This document shows, one piece after another, positions 44,981 to 57,274 of a stretch of DNA of 64,000 nt. This DNA comes from Bryopsis sp. KO-2023 (taxonomy: Eukaryota > Chlorophyta > Ulvophyceae > Bryopsidales > Bryopsidaceae), in NCBI GenBank assembly GCA_030272585.1, contig BSYQ01000002.1, positions 3,162,001-3,226,000 on the forward strand, in the 5' to 3' direction. The position numbers and the translations under genes are program-made. Under the pieces are notes generated by a model that was given only the letters and a program-made list of their open reading frames with translations, was not told the origin of the DNA and did not search any database. The stretch's first letter is position 1. Each line of letters begins with the position of its first letter.

Positions 44981-45289
44981 TAAGGAGACTATGAAGAAGA
45001 AGGCCCTCTTACATTCTTTGAAGACGACTGCGAAGCGTAAATTCTTAGGCTCTGTTAAGGAAATCACGTAGCTTTGCTCATATACCACATGATCGTACTT
45101 CGTTTGCCTATTGGCTTGTCCGTTTTTTAGACTTTCTCTCCTTGCACTATGGGGTGGTGATTCAATCTGAATCGGGTTAATCAGGTCATGGCATGCTATG
45201 ATTATCATATAACATTGATTTTCTAGGATATTGTTTCCTGGACCAATTAAACGCTTATGCGTAACACGTAGGAACTAAAAACGCGTTTA
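44981..45289. other. Inner flank of right arm, no gene seen
   Basis: No coding frame or repeat partner; I see no homology to the inner flank of the left arm. Confidence 0.3.
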
Positions 45290-47571
45290 ATTACTTAAAG
45301 TCAAGATCTCTAAGGCACGTAGATATACCTATTAAGTAATCTTTTCTCTCTCGTTATTTGTAACCTCAATTATTATGGTTTTTGGATAACCCCCCACCCA
45401 ATCTCTTTCGAGGCAGTCAGAAGTCAGATTGACAAAGCCAGATATTGTAATACACCCTTGAAGATTGAGAATAATGGATAATAACATAATTATATCGAGG
45501 ATAATAGTGTGCACGAACAGCTCATTGATGGACACTCGAAACAGGCTTCAAGTGTACAACCCCGACGGTCTTCTCAAGTGTACACATATTCCTAAGATCC
45601 CCTTGAAAGACACCAAGGAGGCGACGATTTCATCACAACGAAAAGAGACCTAGGTGTACAAAGTGTAAAGTACAGAGAGTACTTGTACGAGAGTACTTGT
45701 ACAGAAAGTGGGTGTACACAGATCCATGGACGAAAGCACAGACGAAAAGTGTTGTTTTCCGGGATTTGGACGTGTACACGATTTTTTTTTAATCTTTTTT
45801 CGGGGAGGGGGGGTGGAGGGTGGGGGCGTGTTTGAGTACTGTTTTTTTTGTTTATTGATTGTTAATGAACGATATTGTGAAAAATGCTTCCATTTCTGAT
45901 TCGTACAAAAGTTTAATTCGTTTTAATTTTCCATTTTAAAAAGCTTTCTTCTTTTAAGATATTACCTCATGCAACTCCATCAGGAGACAACTCCTTATAT
46001 ATGGTGGTTAAAAGTTTTCTCTCCATCCAACCTTAACATAAAAACAAGGAAGAAAAAATTTCAGGAACATATCTATTGAGAGGATTATCGAGGTAGTTTT
46101 TTTTTCTTCTTTTTCTCATTGTCTGTTTTTCTTCGACCAGAAAATATTTTCTAGAATCATATTCTTTTTTCCTTTTTTTTGATAAAAATTGTGAAGAAAA
46201 AACAACCATCATTTTCCATTTAAAATTCTGAGAATGTTCAGAATTCTTTTCCAACAAAAGAAGGCTTTTCTTCCCCTATTTTGTACATGGGAAATTTGCT
46301 CCAGAATTTCTTTGCAATCCCTGACCTGGAGCAGGTGCATTTTTTTTTCATGAATCAACGTTAGTTCTCATATAATTTGTTCAGTTTCTGGCAATTGTTT
46401 TTCTTCTTTACGTTTAATAGGGAATAAATAATTGGCTGGGGAAAGAAGGTCAGCGAAAAAAGAAAACAAAAAACAATTAAATTTTTGTACATAAATACAC
46501 ACAGGAGCTTTTTTTATATCAAGAAAAGAGAGGTTTTTCAGTTTCATGTTTCCCCCTTCTTTTAGGAGTTCGAATAAACCAGAATTTCGGAAGAAAACTT
46601 TCTTGATATTTTCGCACCCTTTCTTTTGCAGAGTAAAGAAAAAGTAGAGAGGGGAAAATTTTGGAGTGACAAGGTTTTTGTTTTGTTTTTTTTTTTTTGT
46701 TTTTTTTTTTGGGGGGGGGGCGGGGGGAGGAGAGGAGAAAACATATAAAAGCAAAAAATTAAAATGCTTTCCTACTGAAAGGAAACAATAAACCCCCTGA
46801 GAAGTTGATGGATTGCAAAAATAATAACAAAAAAAACAGGTGAGTAATATTACCTCAGTTCTGCTCTCACAGCCATCCTTTTCTTTTTCTGGGAAAAAAA
46901 AAAAACACCTTTAAGAAATCACACCGAAAAAATAAACATATTTATGTACATGCATATAAATTCATTTTTATCGAATTCTTTTACTGGTGGGTTGTTTCAT
47001 TGTTTTTTTTTCTCTCCCTCTGTTACCTTCAGCAAAACGAAAAGCTCAAAAATAGTGAAAACGAGAATGCTTTTCCTTCAAACCAACCTGGAAAAAAACG
47101 GTACCCTGTCGTCGACAAAATCGATTTTCTTTTTTTCGCGCCGACCTCCCCTGCAAAATGAAGAACGAACGGAGCAATCAATAAATAAAACAAGAAGAGA
47201 AAAAGAAGGGAAAAGGAAAAAAAAACGATAACAGACACGAAGATACGTTTTCGTTTCGTCAAATCTTTTTTATTTTTGACTGCCCCACACCTGTCGCCCT
47301 TTTCGCGCATCCTGTTTCGCTGCTGCGCTTGCTTTTTCGACTGAAATTCTTTTACTCGCCGGCACGATCATGATCTCTGATGAAAGGAGTGGAGGGCGGT
47401 TTTCGTTTCGCCGGTCCACAACAGCCTTGGCGGGAGAACAAAAAAACAAAGACGTTCCCAAAGAAAAATCGAAGAGAGGTGAGGGGGAGGTTGTCCGACT
47501 TGATGGCCACGTGCGCTCACGTAACGGAGCTATTTCAAGGTTCCGGGAAAAATGTAAATTTTTGCGAAAGA
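45290..47571 (-). repeat. Right arm of a large inverted repeat
   Basis: Reverse-complement homologue of 11418-14010. Near its outer end a plus-strand frame starting at 47370 (RFSFRRSTTALA..., then VVRLDGHVRSRNGAISRF) reads outward and parallels the outward-reading frame of the left arm. Arm length is shorter than the left mainly because the left has the expanded tandem and CT repeats. Homology ends within about 15 bp after a shared GTRAAT donor-like site. Confidence 0.8.
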
Positions 47572-48851
47572 GTGGTGGAAGAACTGACTGGAGTTTTCTC
47601 CATGCGTGGGGTGTGGACGCATGAAAAAACACAAAACAACCAACCTCGACACACAAGGGTTCTTTTTCACTCCTTCTGGTGGGAGCTTAGCAGATGGTGC
47701 AAATGCAAATGCGATAGATGTGGTAGCTATGGTCCGCCCGAGATGCCTGGAAGCCGTGGGAGCAGGGATTTTTTTTCTCGATATTCTTGTCGGACACCGA
47801 CCGAATGAAAGAGATCGGTGGTAAAATTTGCCGGACACATTTTAAATTTTTGGCTCAAGCCTGAACCCAAAACTGACATCGAACAACATGTCGAAAACCA
47901 GAACTCGAGCGTGTTTGTGTCACAACAGCGCTAACTACCACCACACTACACTATAGTAGAGGAGCGCAGAGTAGCGCTTCAAGCTGGGAATTTGTTCGAA
48001 TTCGCGCTATTCCCCTCGTCGTTTGGCGGACACGTTGTCAGAACGAGGTCCCTGTGGTGGTGCAATTTCCCGGTCGTGGCGTGCATGATTATGACAAAAA
48101 GTGGTATTTAGGACACAAAAAAAAACACTGCGTGGGAGCGTTTTTCGAGACCGCTCAAAGTCTTCAGTGAGGTACGGATGCATCGAAGCTTCAACAAAAC
48201 CCATGGCGGGCGCCAAGGCAGGGACAGTGCTGAATGAGCTCATCGGGGTGTTCACGTGATCACGGCGCGCCATTCTGCAGCAGACAAAACTTAACGGGTT
48301 CACGAATCACATTTTCACAAAGGAAGTCGTCGGGACCGACTCCCAGGGCTTTGGGGTGTTCAGGCCTGGACCACCAAGAGAAGGTCATGGTCAGGAGGCG
48401 ACGAATGACGACGAGCTTCTATTCTCGGAAGAAGGATATGCAACTCCGTATTCTATGAGGGGCTGACAAACCAGAAAGTCTTGCCGTTGCGACATGAAGT
48501 GCGGATGAAGTACCCGCAGGAAATTGCCGCTCCTGGAGGAGAGGCGCACTCACACATGATGGAAATGGTCATGAAGCTTGAGTGGGGTAGTCTCAATGTT
48601 TTCAAATTGTGTCGTCTGGAGGGCTGCATTCCTGTGGATCGAGTATGTGTGCATGTGTTCGTTTACTAGGAACAGGTCAATCAATGTATCCTCCATTCTG
48701 CCTGTTTTCACCTTTTGAGCCCAGTTTCAAATGATACTACTCCTGATAGTTTCGTTGCGATTTCATCCAGGCGTCTGAGCTTGGAGCCGTGGTCGCTGGG
48801 CGGGAAAGATTCAAAAAAGAAAGGGAAGAAGTGTCTGAGCCGTTGTTCTAG
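47572..48851 (+). other. Coding-like but unresolved region
   Basis: Two plus-strand frames look protein-like. The first, about 48265-48470, includes FTNHIFTKEVVGTDSQGFGV and NDDELLFSEEGYATPYS. The second, about 48450-48640, includes EGLTNQKVLPLRHEVRMKYP and EIAAPGGEAHSHMMEMV and ends at a possible GTATGT donor. They join only with a one-base shift, so this is a broken gene or needs splicing I cannot place. No family recognised. Confidence 0.3.
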
Positions 48852-48887
48852 AAGCGAAGTCTTTTGAGATCTCGAAAGACTTCGCTT
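48852..48887. promoter_or_regulatory. 13-bp inverted repeat just upstream of a start codon
   Basis: AAGCGAAGTCTTT at 48852-48864 and AAAGACTTCGCTT at 48875-48887 are exact reverse complements. The ten-base centre TGAGATCTCG contains the palindrome GAGATCTC. It lies 13 bp before the ATG at 48901 and could be a protein-binding site or an RNA stem. Confidence 0.5.
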
Positions 48888-48900
48888 GTTTGAACACAGA

Positions 48901-49744
48901 ATGGAAGAAGTCATCGACCCTGAGTTCGAACAGGGAAAAACTTTAGCGGGTGAACAGGAGATACTCCGCCGCAGCTTGATTATGGGAGGAAGAGGAAGTC
49001 GAGAAAATTGCAGAAATGAAAGTGGTGAGGGACTCCTGGACAGTCTCAGTTCAAAAACTGGTGGATTTTTGGTGAGTGTTCTTCGAACACAACAGCCCCA
49101 CAGCTTATTACCCTGGATTCTTTATCTCCATGAAAAGATTGTCAGGAAAAGTATTTGTTTCGGGCGCATCCTCAAAGGATGGTTTTGAAAAAGAAACCGG
49201 CTTCGTTTGGATTTTCGGTGCCCAAGCTGTCGCTGACATATTTGAAATTGACCAGAAAGCACTTCAAAAAAGCTTGAACAAGAGGTGGAAGAGTCGCAAG
49301 ATCGACTGCAGGTTTTTTCGAAGCCCAAGCAGGTTCTTCCACTTGTCCGATGAGCCTTGCGATCAAGTGCTAGATATGATTTTTTTCCTTGGAACGAATC
49401 CGGAAAGAATTTCGCTCCGTGGAAAGGAGTTTTTTTTGCTTGTTGATATTGTTTTCGTTGCACGAATGGAGTGCCTGTGTTGTTGTTCAGTTTGTAAAAA
49501 CAATCATGTGAAGCTTGAACGTGCATTTTTGTTGATCCAGGCTGTGGATCTGAAGAATCATGGAATGACGATGCAAAAAGACGAAGAGAGTCAAAGACTC
49601 AAGGCACCTGCTGGAACAGCCAGCGGGGAAATTTGCCGAGCCCTGTCGATGTCGAACGCATTGAACCTGCAAACTTCTTTGACTGCCGTCACTGCTCGTG
49701 ACTTTCTGAGCTCTCTAATGTCAGCTTTTGTGGGGAAAACCTGA
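48901..49744 (+). CDS. Candidate multi-exon gene, structure uncertain
   Basis: A first exon 48901-49071 (57 codons, GTGAGT donor) starts MEEVIDPEFEQGKT and is distantly similar to the start of the coiled-coil gene at 53573 (MNEVSDF...RQQGKT). Further exon-like pieces are a coiled-coil segment near 49260-49312 (KKLEQEVEESQDRLQ, ending at a GT) and a terminal piece from about 49541 to the TGA at 49742-49744 (AVDLKNHGMTMQKDEESQRL). The phases of these pieces do not agree under any splicing I tried, so only the first exon has moderate support. Function unknown. Confidence 0.3.
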
Positions 49745-50863
49745 CAAGATTCAACTGCTCCCAGCGGTTTGCCCGTGTTGGGATCCACTCTTGCTTCTGT
49801 TCGCATTTGATTGTGGGAAGATGTAACGAAACATTCATTTAGCACATGCGCAAAGGCAGCCGTTTCCTTTCATATTTATGTAGAGCAAGCACATCACCAC
49901 ACACAGTCTCCACAACTTTCTGAAAAATGAACAGACGACTGTAGAAAAACCAGAAAAATCGCACTCCGCCTTGTGTGCGGTGTCGGTTCGCTGCACGGTG
50001 GCCACCTGGGAACGTTCCAGAAGTAGCACAAACTGTGAAAATGCATGCTGTTGTTGTCTGGGAATCAGTACTGCTCTTGTTGTTGATTTGAGCACTGATA
50101 ATCAGGTCCATCTCTGTCAAGCGACTCATTTTTAGGTTTTTTCTATATACTTTTTCAATTACACTAAAGTCCCGAGGCATTTCTGTGCAAACGCACAGCA
50201 AAGAGAAAAAAAAAAAAAAAAGTCAAGGCCAGAAAAGGATGAACCCTCTCTGGGGCGCAACAGAAAGCAACAGCGCAACAACAAATTCTAGTTTGTCATG
50301 AGGAAAGGCCATCGAAGATCGAGCTCCCAAGATCTATGAGCAGTGTTTTCGTGTTTCACCAGCAAAAACCCATACACTTGGAAGGCGTCTGCGCAACGTT
50401 CGTAACGTTGCTTGGAAACCGGTAACTCCCTGAACCCTTAAAAGGATCGTTGAGAACGTGTGAATGTCGAAAGTTGCGTACCAGGATAAACATTAGCGCT
50501 GGTAAGCGCAGACAGCTGCTGGTCACTGAGATCGTCAAAACAAAATTTGAGCTCGAAAAGAGGTCACGTTTGGGTAGGTTGTCAAAAGTCGACATCGAGA
50601 GGAGGCCAAGGGCTACCTGTATCCTTTATAGGTGCTCTTTGACTTTTTTACTCGTCATGAGCCAGTTTGGATTCGATTTTGGAACAGAAAAAACGAATGT
50701 ACCAACTGGGATCTGCTGATGTTGTTCGTTATTGGGTTTATGTACGTACAAGATATTGTTGACATGACAGACAAATTTGTCATTTTCTTTTTTAATTTTC
50801 TTCCTTAAATCCCCATTCCCCATATTCTATCATTCTATCTGTTTTGTTCATTCGATCACTCTT
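49745..50863. other. No gene recognised
   Basis: Minus-strand frames at 49591-50201 are open but lack splice support or recognisable domains. Otherwise nothing supported. Confidence 0.35.
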
Positions 50864-52942
50864 TCACATTTCCATATTTCCACCGACCCTCTCTTCACCA
50901 CACCCTAAGTCAAGGCGTTTTAAGCTGTCCACTAATGTCGTCACTGCTCCCTTCGATATCCTCCCCTTGCACCACAAAAGAGCTGGCGGCTTCTCCCACT
51001 GTGACCTCCCCAAGACTCGGCTCCAGTAGTATGGAACCCCATATCCTTCCAAGTGACATTCCCTCCAACATTCGTACTCGTTTGGATCCTCCCAGCTGCG
51101 CTCACCTGAAGCACAGTGGTACCAAAAGGTCCCTGCTTCTTGGACCATCTGCACGGAACAGATACATGGACTAAAATATATGTGAAAAGAAACCATCAAA
51201 TACATGCTAGGGAGCCGTCAACATAATTCAACCAGCAACGAGGAGGTTTTTGGCAGGGATCCATGTCTTTTTTTTTTACCTCCCCGACCAGGTCGCGCGG
51301 CACCTCAGTGGGGGTGTGCCAGCTGCACCTGTTGGTACGATAGTTGTACCAGAACTCCATTCCGCTTTTTTCATCCAATAACTTTCTCCATGCAAGCGCA
51401 TTAGGTCTCCTCCACGTCGTCTGCCCCGTGACGGCGTTCTGGAAAAACGTGTGCCCCTGAATGACAATTTTGCGCCAAGCACATGATGGCGGCGTCTCCT
51501 TGGTTTTCTCGAGTGTTTTTTTGTTGACGTACAATGCACCTGCCAGCAACGAGAGATTAATGCACATCCAGTATCACTGGTTTCGAGTAGCCGACTCGAA
51601 ACTCACCGCCGTACTCGGCACGACATGTTGACCATGTTCCAGGAGGATCCTCAAAAGCCATCGAGCCGTCTGTAACATGGCAGAACAGTGTTTCAAAAGC
51701 TGTGTATTGTCAACAGGAAGATGAAATAGTAGCTCACTTCGCCACACAGCAATCGATACTTCCACAAAACAACAGCAACACAAACTTCTTTTTACAAAAA
51801 ACACATAATGCAGGAAGGACATCACAAGATAAAGCACCACCTTATGGTGGGCTCTATTGGTTCCTCATGTTGGACGCAAAGAAAAACTAGAGTGATACGT
51901 GGTACCCTCACAGCAGAAACAAGCTGGAAACGATTTACGTCAAACACTGAGCAATTGTAAAGAATGCAAAAATATCACTCTCAGGTTTGTTCGCTTGTAT
52001 TGTATTGTATTATCCTCTCATTCCACCTGCCGCCACAAACTTCCCACTATCCAGTACATTTTCAAGCCCTCTAGATTTCCCCACTCAACTCAAACTGAGT
52101 TCAGTGGCTGTGTACTTCGTCTCTACCCCAATCTTTTAATCAGAAGTGCCTCTGAAATGAAAATTGCTGTTTGTTTGTGGGACATGTGTTGTTGCTCTTT
52201 ACTTACCCGCATCATACTCAGAAAGTATCTCTAGGAATTCACTGCAGTATGGTGCCACTGAGCGTGCTGTGTTACCATCGTCATCCTCGATATCAGGATT
52301 GGCTCCGAATTGTAACAGCAGCCGTGACATCTGGAGAAACACAACCTTTTAATAACAGTCAGAGCAACGAAAGACATCCACCGCTCCTTGAAAGCATCAA
52401 CTGAAACCACTCGGTTCTCCTACCCTTAAAATACTAAGCGTTTTTGTTAACCTTCTAACCTCCGCATCACCATATCCAAAGGCAGCAACGATTGCATTGG
52501 TTTTTGCGACCGGTTCAAAAATCGATGCGGCGACCCTGTGTGCGAGCAGAAGCTTCGCGATTTCCAGGTTCCCGATTCTCACCGCTGTGACAAGTGCAAA
52601 CTGGCAGTCTCCATTTGGAACATGTACGTCTTCGGTAAATCTGACGTTCAAAATGGCTCGAGCATCATTCTGGAAGGTACGAAACAAGCGTAAGCGTCTA
52701 TTGTACGTTCCATTCACCAAGACACCCCTGGTCATTTTTAGAGGATAGCTATGCAAAAAGCTAACCAACGACTTCCTGCAGGTCTGTGGGGAGAGAAAGC
52801 GAAACCTGTCGACACGCACCTCAAGGACGAATTGGTGCAAGTCGTCGCCTTGAACACTACCACCAGTCAAGTTGGCACATTTGCAAACTCCGAGGTCGAG
52901 TCGCAGGCCGTTCATCATTCTGTAGGCGCACTTGTAGGACAA
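50864..52942 (-). CDS. Ankyrin-repeat protein with five WW domains
   Basis: Exons 52460-52942, 52207-52330, 51607-51669, 51280-51539 and 50864-51148; phases agree, 404 residues. Ankyrin repeats lie across exons 1-2 (IGNLEIAKLLLAHR, then MSRLLLQFGANPDIEDDDGN). Five WW or WW-like modules follow, each with aromatic core and closing W-x-x-P or equivalent: EYGGALYVNKKTLEKTKETP (first Trp upstream), WRKIVIQGHTFFQ..TTWRRP, WRKLLDEKSGMEFWYNYRTN..SWHTP, FWYHCASGERSWEDP and WRECHLEGYGVPYYWSRVLG..QWEKP. WW domains bind proline-rich peptides and ankyrin repeats bind proteins, so I infer an adaptor. Several WW cores are split by introns. The N-terminus is the weakest part: strong acceptor-like CAGs at 52793 region and 52670 mean the first exon may start later, and the true start may lie upstream. 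Confidence 0.75.
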
Positions 52943-53572
52943 TTGACCGCCTGCGGGTGGTCAGCTGGAGTTCGAAAATTCTGCTCACGTCGTTTCGATA
53001 AACTTTTTGAGTGAAACGGAGATTACGGCACTCCAAGTTTCTTGAAGTAACGATAACCAGCCCTAGCTTCCGGAGCAGAGTCTGCTGCGCACCATGCAAC
53101 GTTATCCGGTCAAACGGTTGTGTTGCTGTGGTATTTTGGATGGTTTTCAAAACATCCCACAGCAGTTAGTTTGGTTACACAACAACCCGAACAGTCATCC
53201 AAGCAATCAGGTCGTTGGAAGCTGGTAAAAAAGACTTTTGCGCACTGCCTGAGCCAGGGTGGCGGCGCTGGTCCAAATTGTCGCATTCCCAGGAACAGGA
53301 TCATGAATAAGCCACGTAGGCAACGATATGTTGACGAGGACGAAAGAGAGCGCTCCATCCGTACCTTGATTTGTCAGAATGTACCTTGAACAGTACAGCC
53401 CACAGCATCCTTATTCTCGCGAGGTTACCCCTCCCCGAGAGCACTCGCTGTTTCTCTTCGAGGTGAGGACAGAATTACCGTGCGAAGCAACGTTTGTACT
53501 ACGAGTGCGCCTTCGGGCTGTTGGGATTTGATCGACCTCGGAGCTTGGAGCTTATTGGGGTTCGTTCACAAA
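52943..53572. promoter_or_regulatory. Divergent intergenic region
   Basis: Lies between the ankyrin/WW gene (minus) and the coiled-coil gene (plus), so both promoters should be here. Open minus frames at 52857-53358 could hold upstream exons of the ankyrin/WW gene but do not join in phase in any way I could confirm. Confidence 0.4.
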
Positions 53573-55444
53573 ATGAACGAGTAAGTGCTGCTGTTTCCGC
53601 TGTTCACTATTCGCTTCTCCTTTACCTTTCTGGAGGACGTCTGTCGTGATATTTCTGTTCTCGCTTTGAAACAGGGTTTCTGATTTCGGCGCGGGGCTCG
53701 AGCGCCAGCAAGGAAAGACGTTCAAAGCGGAGAAAGAGCAGCTTGTGAAGAGTGTGAGTTCCTTTTAGGTGCTTTTTTCCGACTAGTTCAAGCATTTCGT
53801 GGGCATCCCGGCGCAGGCGTGCATTTTTTGTGTCAAGATTGTTATTCTTGTTTTTTCATGCGTCAGTCGACGGGTCGATGTGTTTGCTGCGTAATCGGCG
53901 GGTTTCCGGCCTGAGAGATAGGTTCACAAAATGCTGCGCGACCCCCTTGCGTTTCATGGGTTAGTCCGGGAGTGAAAAAAAATGACATTTGGTTAGATGC
54001 ACTGTGCATCATGCACATGAATTAACAGTTGGAAGTGGTGCATGTCTGTTAATTGTCTTTCTTTTTTTCTGTAGTTCGGTGCACAGACATACTCAAGCGA
54101 CTCTGGTAGGTCGCCGGGTGGTCTCCAGGGCGATCTGGGAAATCTTCGCTCGCTTTTCCTTAACGCTGATGTCGTGCTGGCTGAAGTCGAGGGAAGAATC
54201 GATTTTCTGGAGGTGGGTGAGCTTCTAACACACACACACTGTTCATGGGGTGTGGATTCGATACCTTTCGTAGACGGAATGCTGGCTTTCAAAATGAATC
54301 TTGGGAGACCGTGTGTTCATTTCATGCACACTGCACCGTTACAACTTATCGTTAAAACTTTATATTAATTTTCTCTAGAATCTGTGTGAAACTGTATTTC
54401 TTAATGTGGGCTTGGTGTGGATGTCCCTTTGCAGGCAAAAGTTCTTGATCTCCAGGTCAGGCTCTCCTGCAGTCAAGTCGAGGTGAGGACCGTCAAAGAC
54501 GAGCTCGAGGCCGAGGAAACAAGACGTCGTGACGCCGACAGAAAGCTGGAAGTCGCCAAAGCGGCGCACAAGGAGGAGCTCCGCGAATTGAAGCGCAGGC
54601 TGAGCGGAGAAAGCAATGTGTCATTCCAAACAGAGGAGGAATCCGTTTGCTCTCATAGCTCCAGGTACCGCACTCCCAACTGAAAAACGACTCTTCCTCC
54701 TTCTCAAAGTATTCCGACGGCCCGTCGGGTGGACGTGCGTCAAAAAATCTATCAGGCTTTTTGCTGCCCAGAAAGCATCTTCGTGGCGTCGTGTGCAGGG
54801 ACGACACGATCCTCTTTTCAGACCGATGGGCGCCCGACCATCAACTTCCTGTCATCAAGATCCGCTTATCGCCTTCCGACGGACACATTTTTCCACAGGC
54901 GCCCAACTCCCCCTCGAGATGGTCCGCGACGGAAGACGAAATCATGTCACCCTTGTCCATTGCGGAGAGCAAAATGAGCTGGGCGGACCTGAATGAACAG
55001 GAGATGGAGAAAAAGGAGCGAGATAACGCGAAAAAATCACTGGCGACTGAGAATGGAAAACTTACAACCCGTGGTGTGGCCAGGACGCCAGCCACAGCGA
55101 AATGCACGCCACGTGCTTGTCACGATCAGTCTCGCAGTTTGGAGGCAAAGAACCACCGCCAAAGTGTGCCTGGTTTTTCATCGGCTAACTGCAGTCGTTC
55201 CGCAAAATCTCAAAGGAAAAGAAAAGGGGAGTCCAGGAATAGAAAGCATTGCGGACGTTCAAGGGGAAAGGGGAAGGGGCGTGTTGGCGTTACGGAGGCT
55301 GGAGATTGCTGGCAGGGAGACCCCAACAAAGGAAAGACAACACGTAATGCCGGAAACCAGCAATACCAGCCCGCGCACTCACACACCAGAGTGACTTCGG
55401 TCAAGGAGGAACCCAAAAGGTCGAGGCGCCGCCGTTGCGACTAA
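53573..55444 (+). CDS. Coiled-coil protein with basic C-terminal tail
   Basis: Five exons: 53573-53580, 53675-53753, 54075-54212, 54435-54664 and 54799-55444. GT..AG introns of 94, 321, 222 and 134 bp, phases consistent, 366 residues. Exon 1 is only 8 bases (ATG AAC GA). A coiled coil occupies about residues 60-130 (FLEAKVLDLQVRLSCSQVEV, then KEELRELKRRL). The C-terminal 150 residues are Ser/Lys/Arg-rich with KRKRKG-like and KRSRRRRCD clusters that look like nuclear localisation or nucleic-acid-binding signals. No known family recognised. In the last intron a nearer CAAAG acceptor would change the frame; the 54799 start was chosen because it alone keeps the long downstream frame open. The start of 48901-49071 is distantly similar. 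Confidence 0.65.
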
Positions 55445-57274
55445 GGAGACTCGGGGGAGAGTTGTGCTAGGTTTTCTTCCTTCTCTCTGAAAAATGGGAT
55501 GAAGGTTCTATTTTATGTTTTTTTTTATTGAAGTGCAGGGGATGGTCACTAGGACTGTCCCAGGGAGAGATTCGATGGGCTCGAACTGGCACGATGTTTC
55601 TTTTACTTTTTTAATTCCTGCTGATTGTGTTGACAGTTATGATGGCCAGAGTGCTTGTGAGATTGTTGTTGTGTGTTTTTCACCCATCATTTGTTCGAGA
55701 GTTAACTGAAAAGTATGCTGAAACCACCAGCATTAAAAAATATTGGTAATGTCACGTCATCGACTTGACAGTGGAATCACATGCGTCAATCTGATGCAAA
55801 GATCTTTTCACCGTTAAAAACATGCTCGTTTTCTCTGTTTCTCTTTTCGATGGACCCTCCAGGCACGTCAAAAACATAATGTCGAGCTAGAAACTCACAC
55901 AATTTCGAGAGGGTCACCCTCGGCATTCGACTGCGGGTGAGAGCTGCATACGTTTGTTGTGTACGTTTACGTTTATCGATATCTTACAAGTCTCTAACTT
56001 TCACAACGACAAGCATTCCAATTTTCGAGGTCGTGTTCAAGTGGGTCAAGAATTCTTTCCGGCTCCTGGGTGGTGAATGGAAGCAGCACTGCACGTCTTG
56101 CAAGACGAATTTGTTGGGGGGAAATTGCGCTGAGGGTGTGGGTCATTAATCTCCAGTTTAGACAGGGGCTTACTTTCTCGGGCCATAAGAGAATGACACA
56201 GGCCAGAAAAGAAAAAACAAACATGCAATTTCAGTGTGAATTTTCTTATAGATTTGAAAGATTTCCACAAAGTTCAGGTACTAGTAAACGAGTCATTAGG
56301 GCATGAAGGCGTCACAGGAGAAATATTACAAATTGATAGTCCCCCAACTCACTGGGTACATTTTCTTGCTTTAACAACCATCGAAAGTTTCAAATCCCTG
56401 AAGCTCATCCCAAAAAAACTCCAGTGAAATTTTGTGGAGAAAAAAAAAATTGTTCAAAACAGCACCCGAGCTCGATTCGCGTCGGAAAAAAAACTCCGCC
56501 CCTGGGTAGGGAAGAGAAAGAAGAACTATTGCCTTTTCTTAGTAATAAAACATAAGAAAAAGCCCAGTTCTTCCCACCTCTGTTTAAAAATAAGCCACAC
56601 AAACTCTGTACAAAATGAAACAGATATAGTACACAATCTTTCTGAGCAAAAAAAAATTCTTTTCTCCTTCATCTAAAACTATCGACCCCTCTGGGGTTTC
56701 CATCCCCTTTTATTCGCCACCCCACGTTGACTGTCCGGATGCCGAGACTTTATTCTGCGTGGCGCCAAAACTTGTCGAAACTGAATTTGGATGCTTTGTC
56801 GAATGCATCCCTCCCATACCCATAAAGAAAAGAAACCCAACCCCTTAAGAATTTGTTTTCACTTTTTTTTTCCCCTCGGTTTTTTCGTCCCCCACCCCAA
56901 ACCAAAAGTCGAACGCAGTCGACGATGGCGCTACTGTTGTACATGTACATTGTACAATGTCTGAAATCCACCCTCTTTTTTTTGTCTTTTTTTGTTTTTT
57001 TTACCTCCCCCCCCCCCTCCCCCTCCCTCTCATTTTTACCAGGGAAAGTATGTCCCTACAGACTGGTTGTAGGACCTGTGCTATCCACAGGGTTTTGAGC
57101 TCTACTCCTGTTTTCGTCAGCTTGGTCGCCCAGAGGCACAGGCTGATCTATGAAGCACAATCGAAAGAAGAAGCAAAAAATTAAGCAAACCCCAGACCAG
57201 AAGTTTCGGACACCCTGAAGTTACCGTATCGACCCCATCAACTGTTTCTATTGTGCAAGGAAAAGATTCCTTCT
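55445..57274. other. No gene recognised
   Basis: 3' flanks of two convergent genes, with T, C and A homopolymers (for example 57000-57030). Short frames only. Confidence 0.45.
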
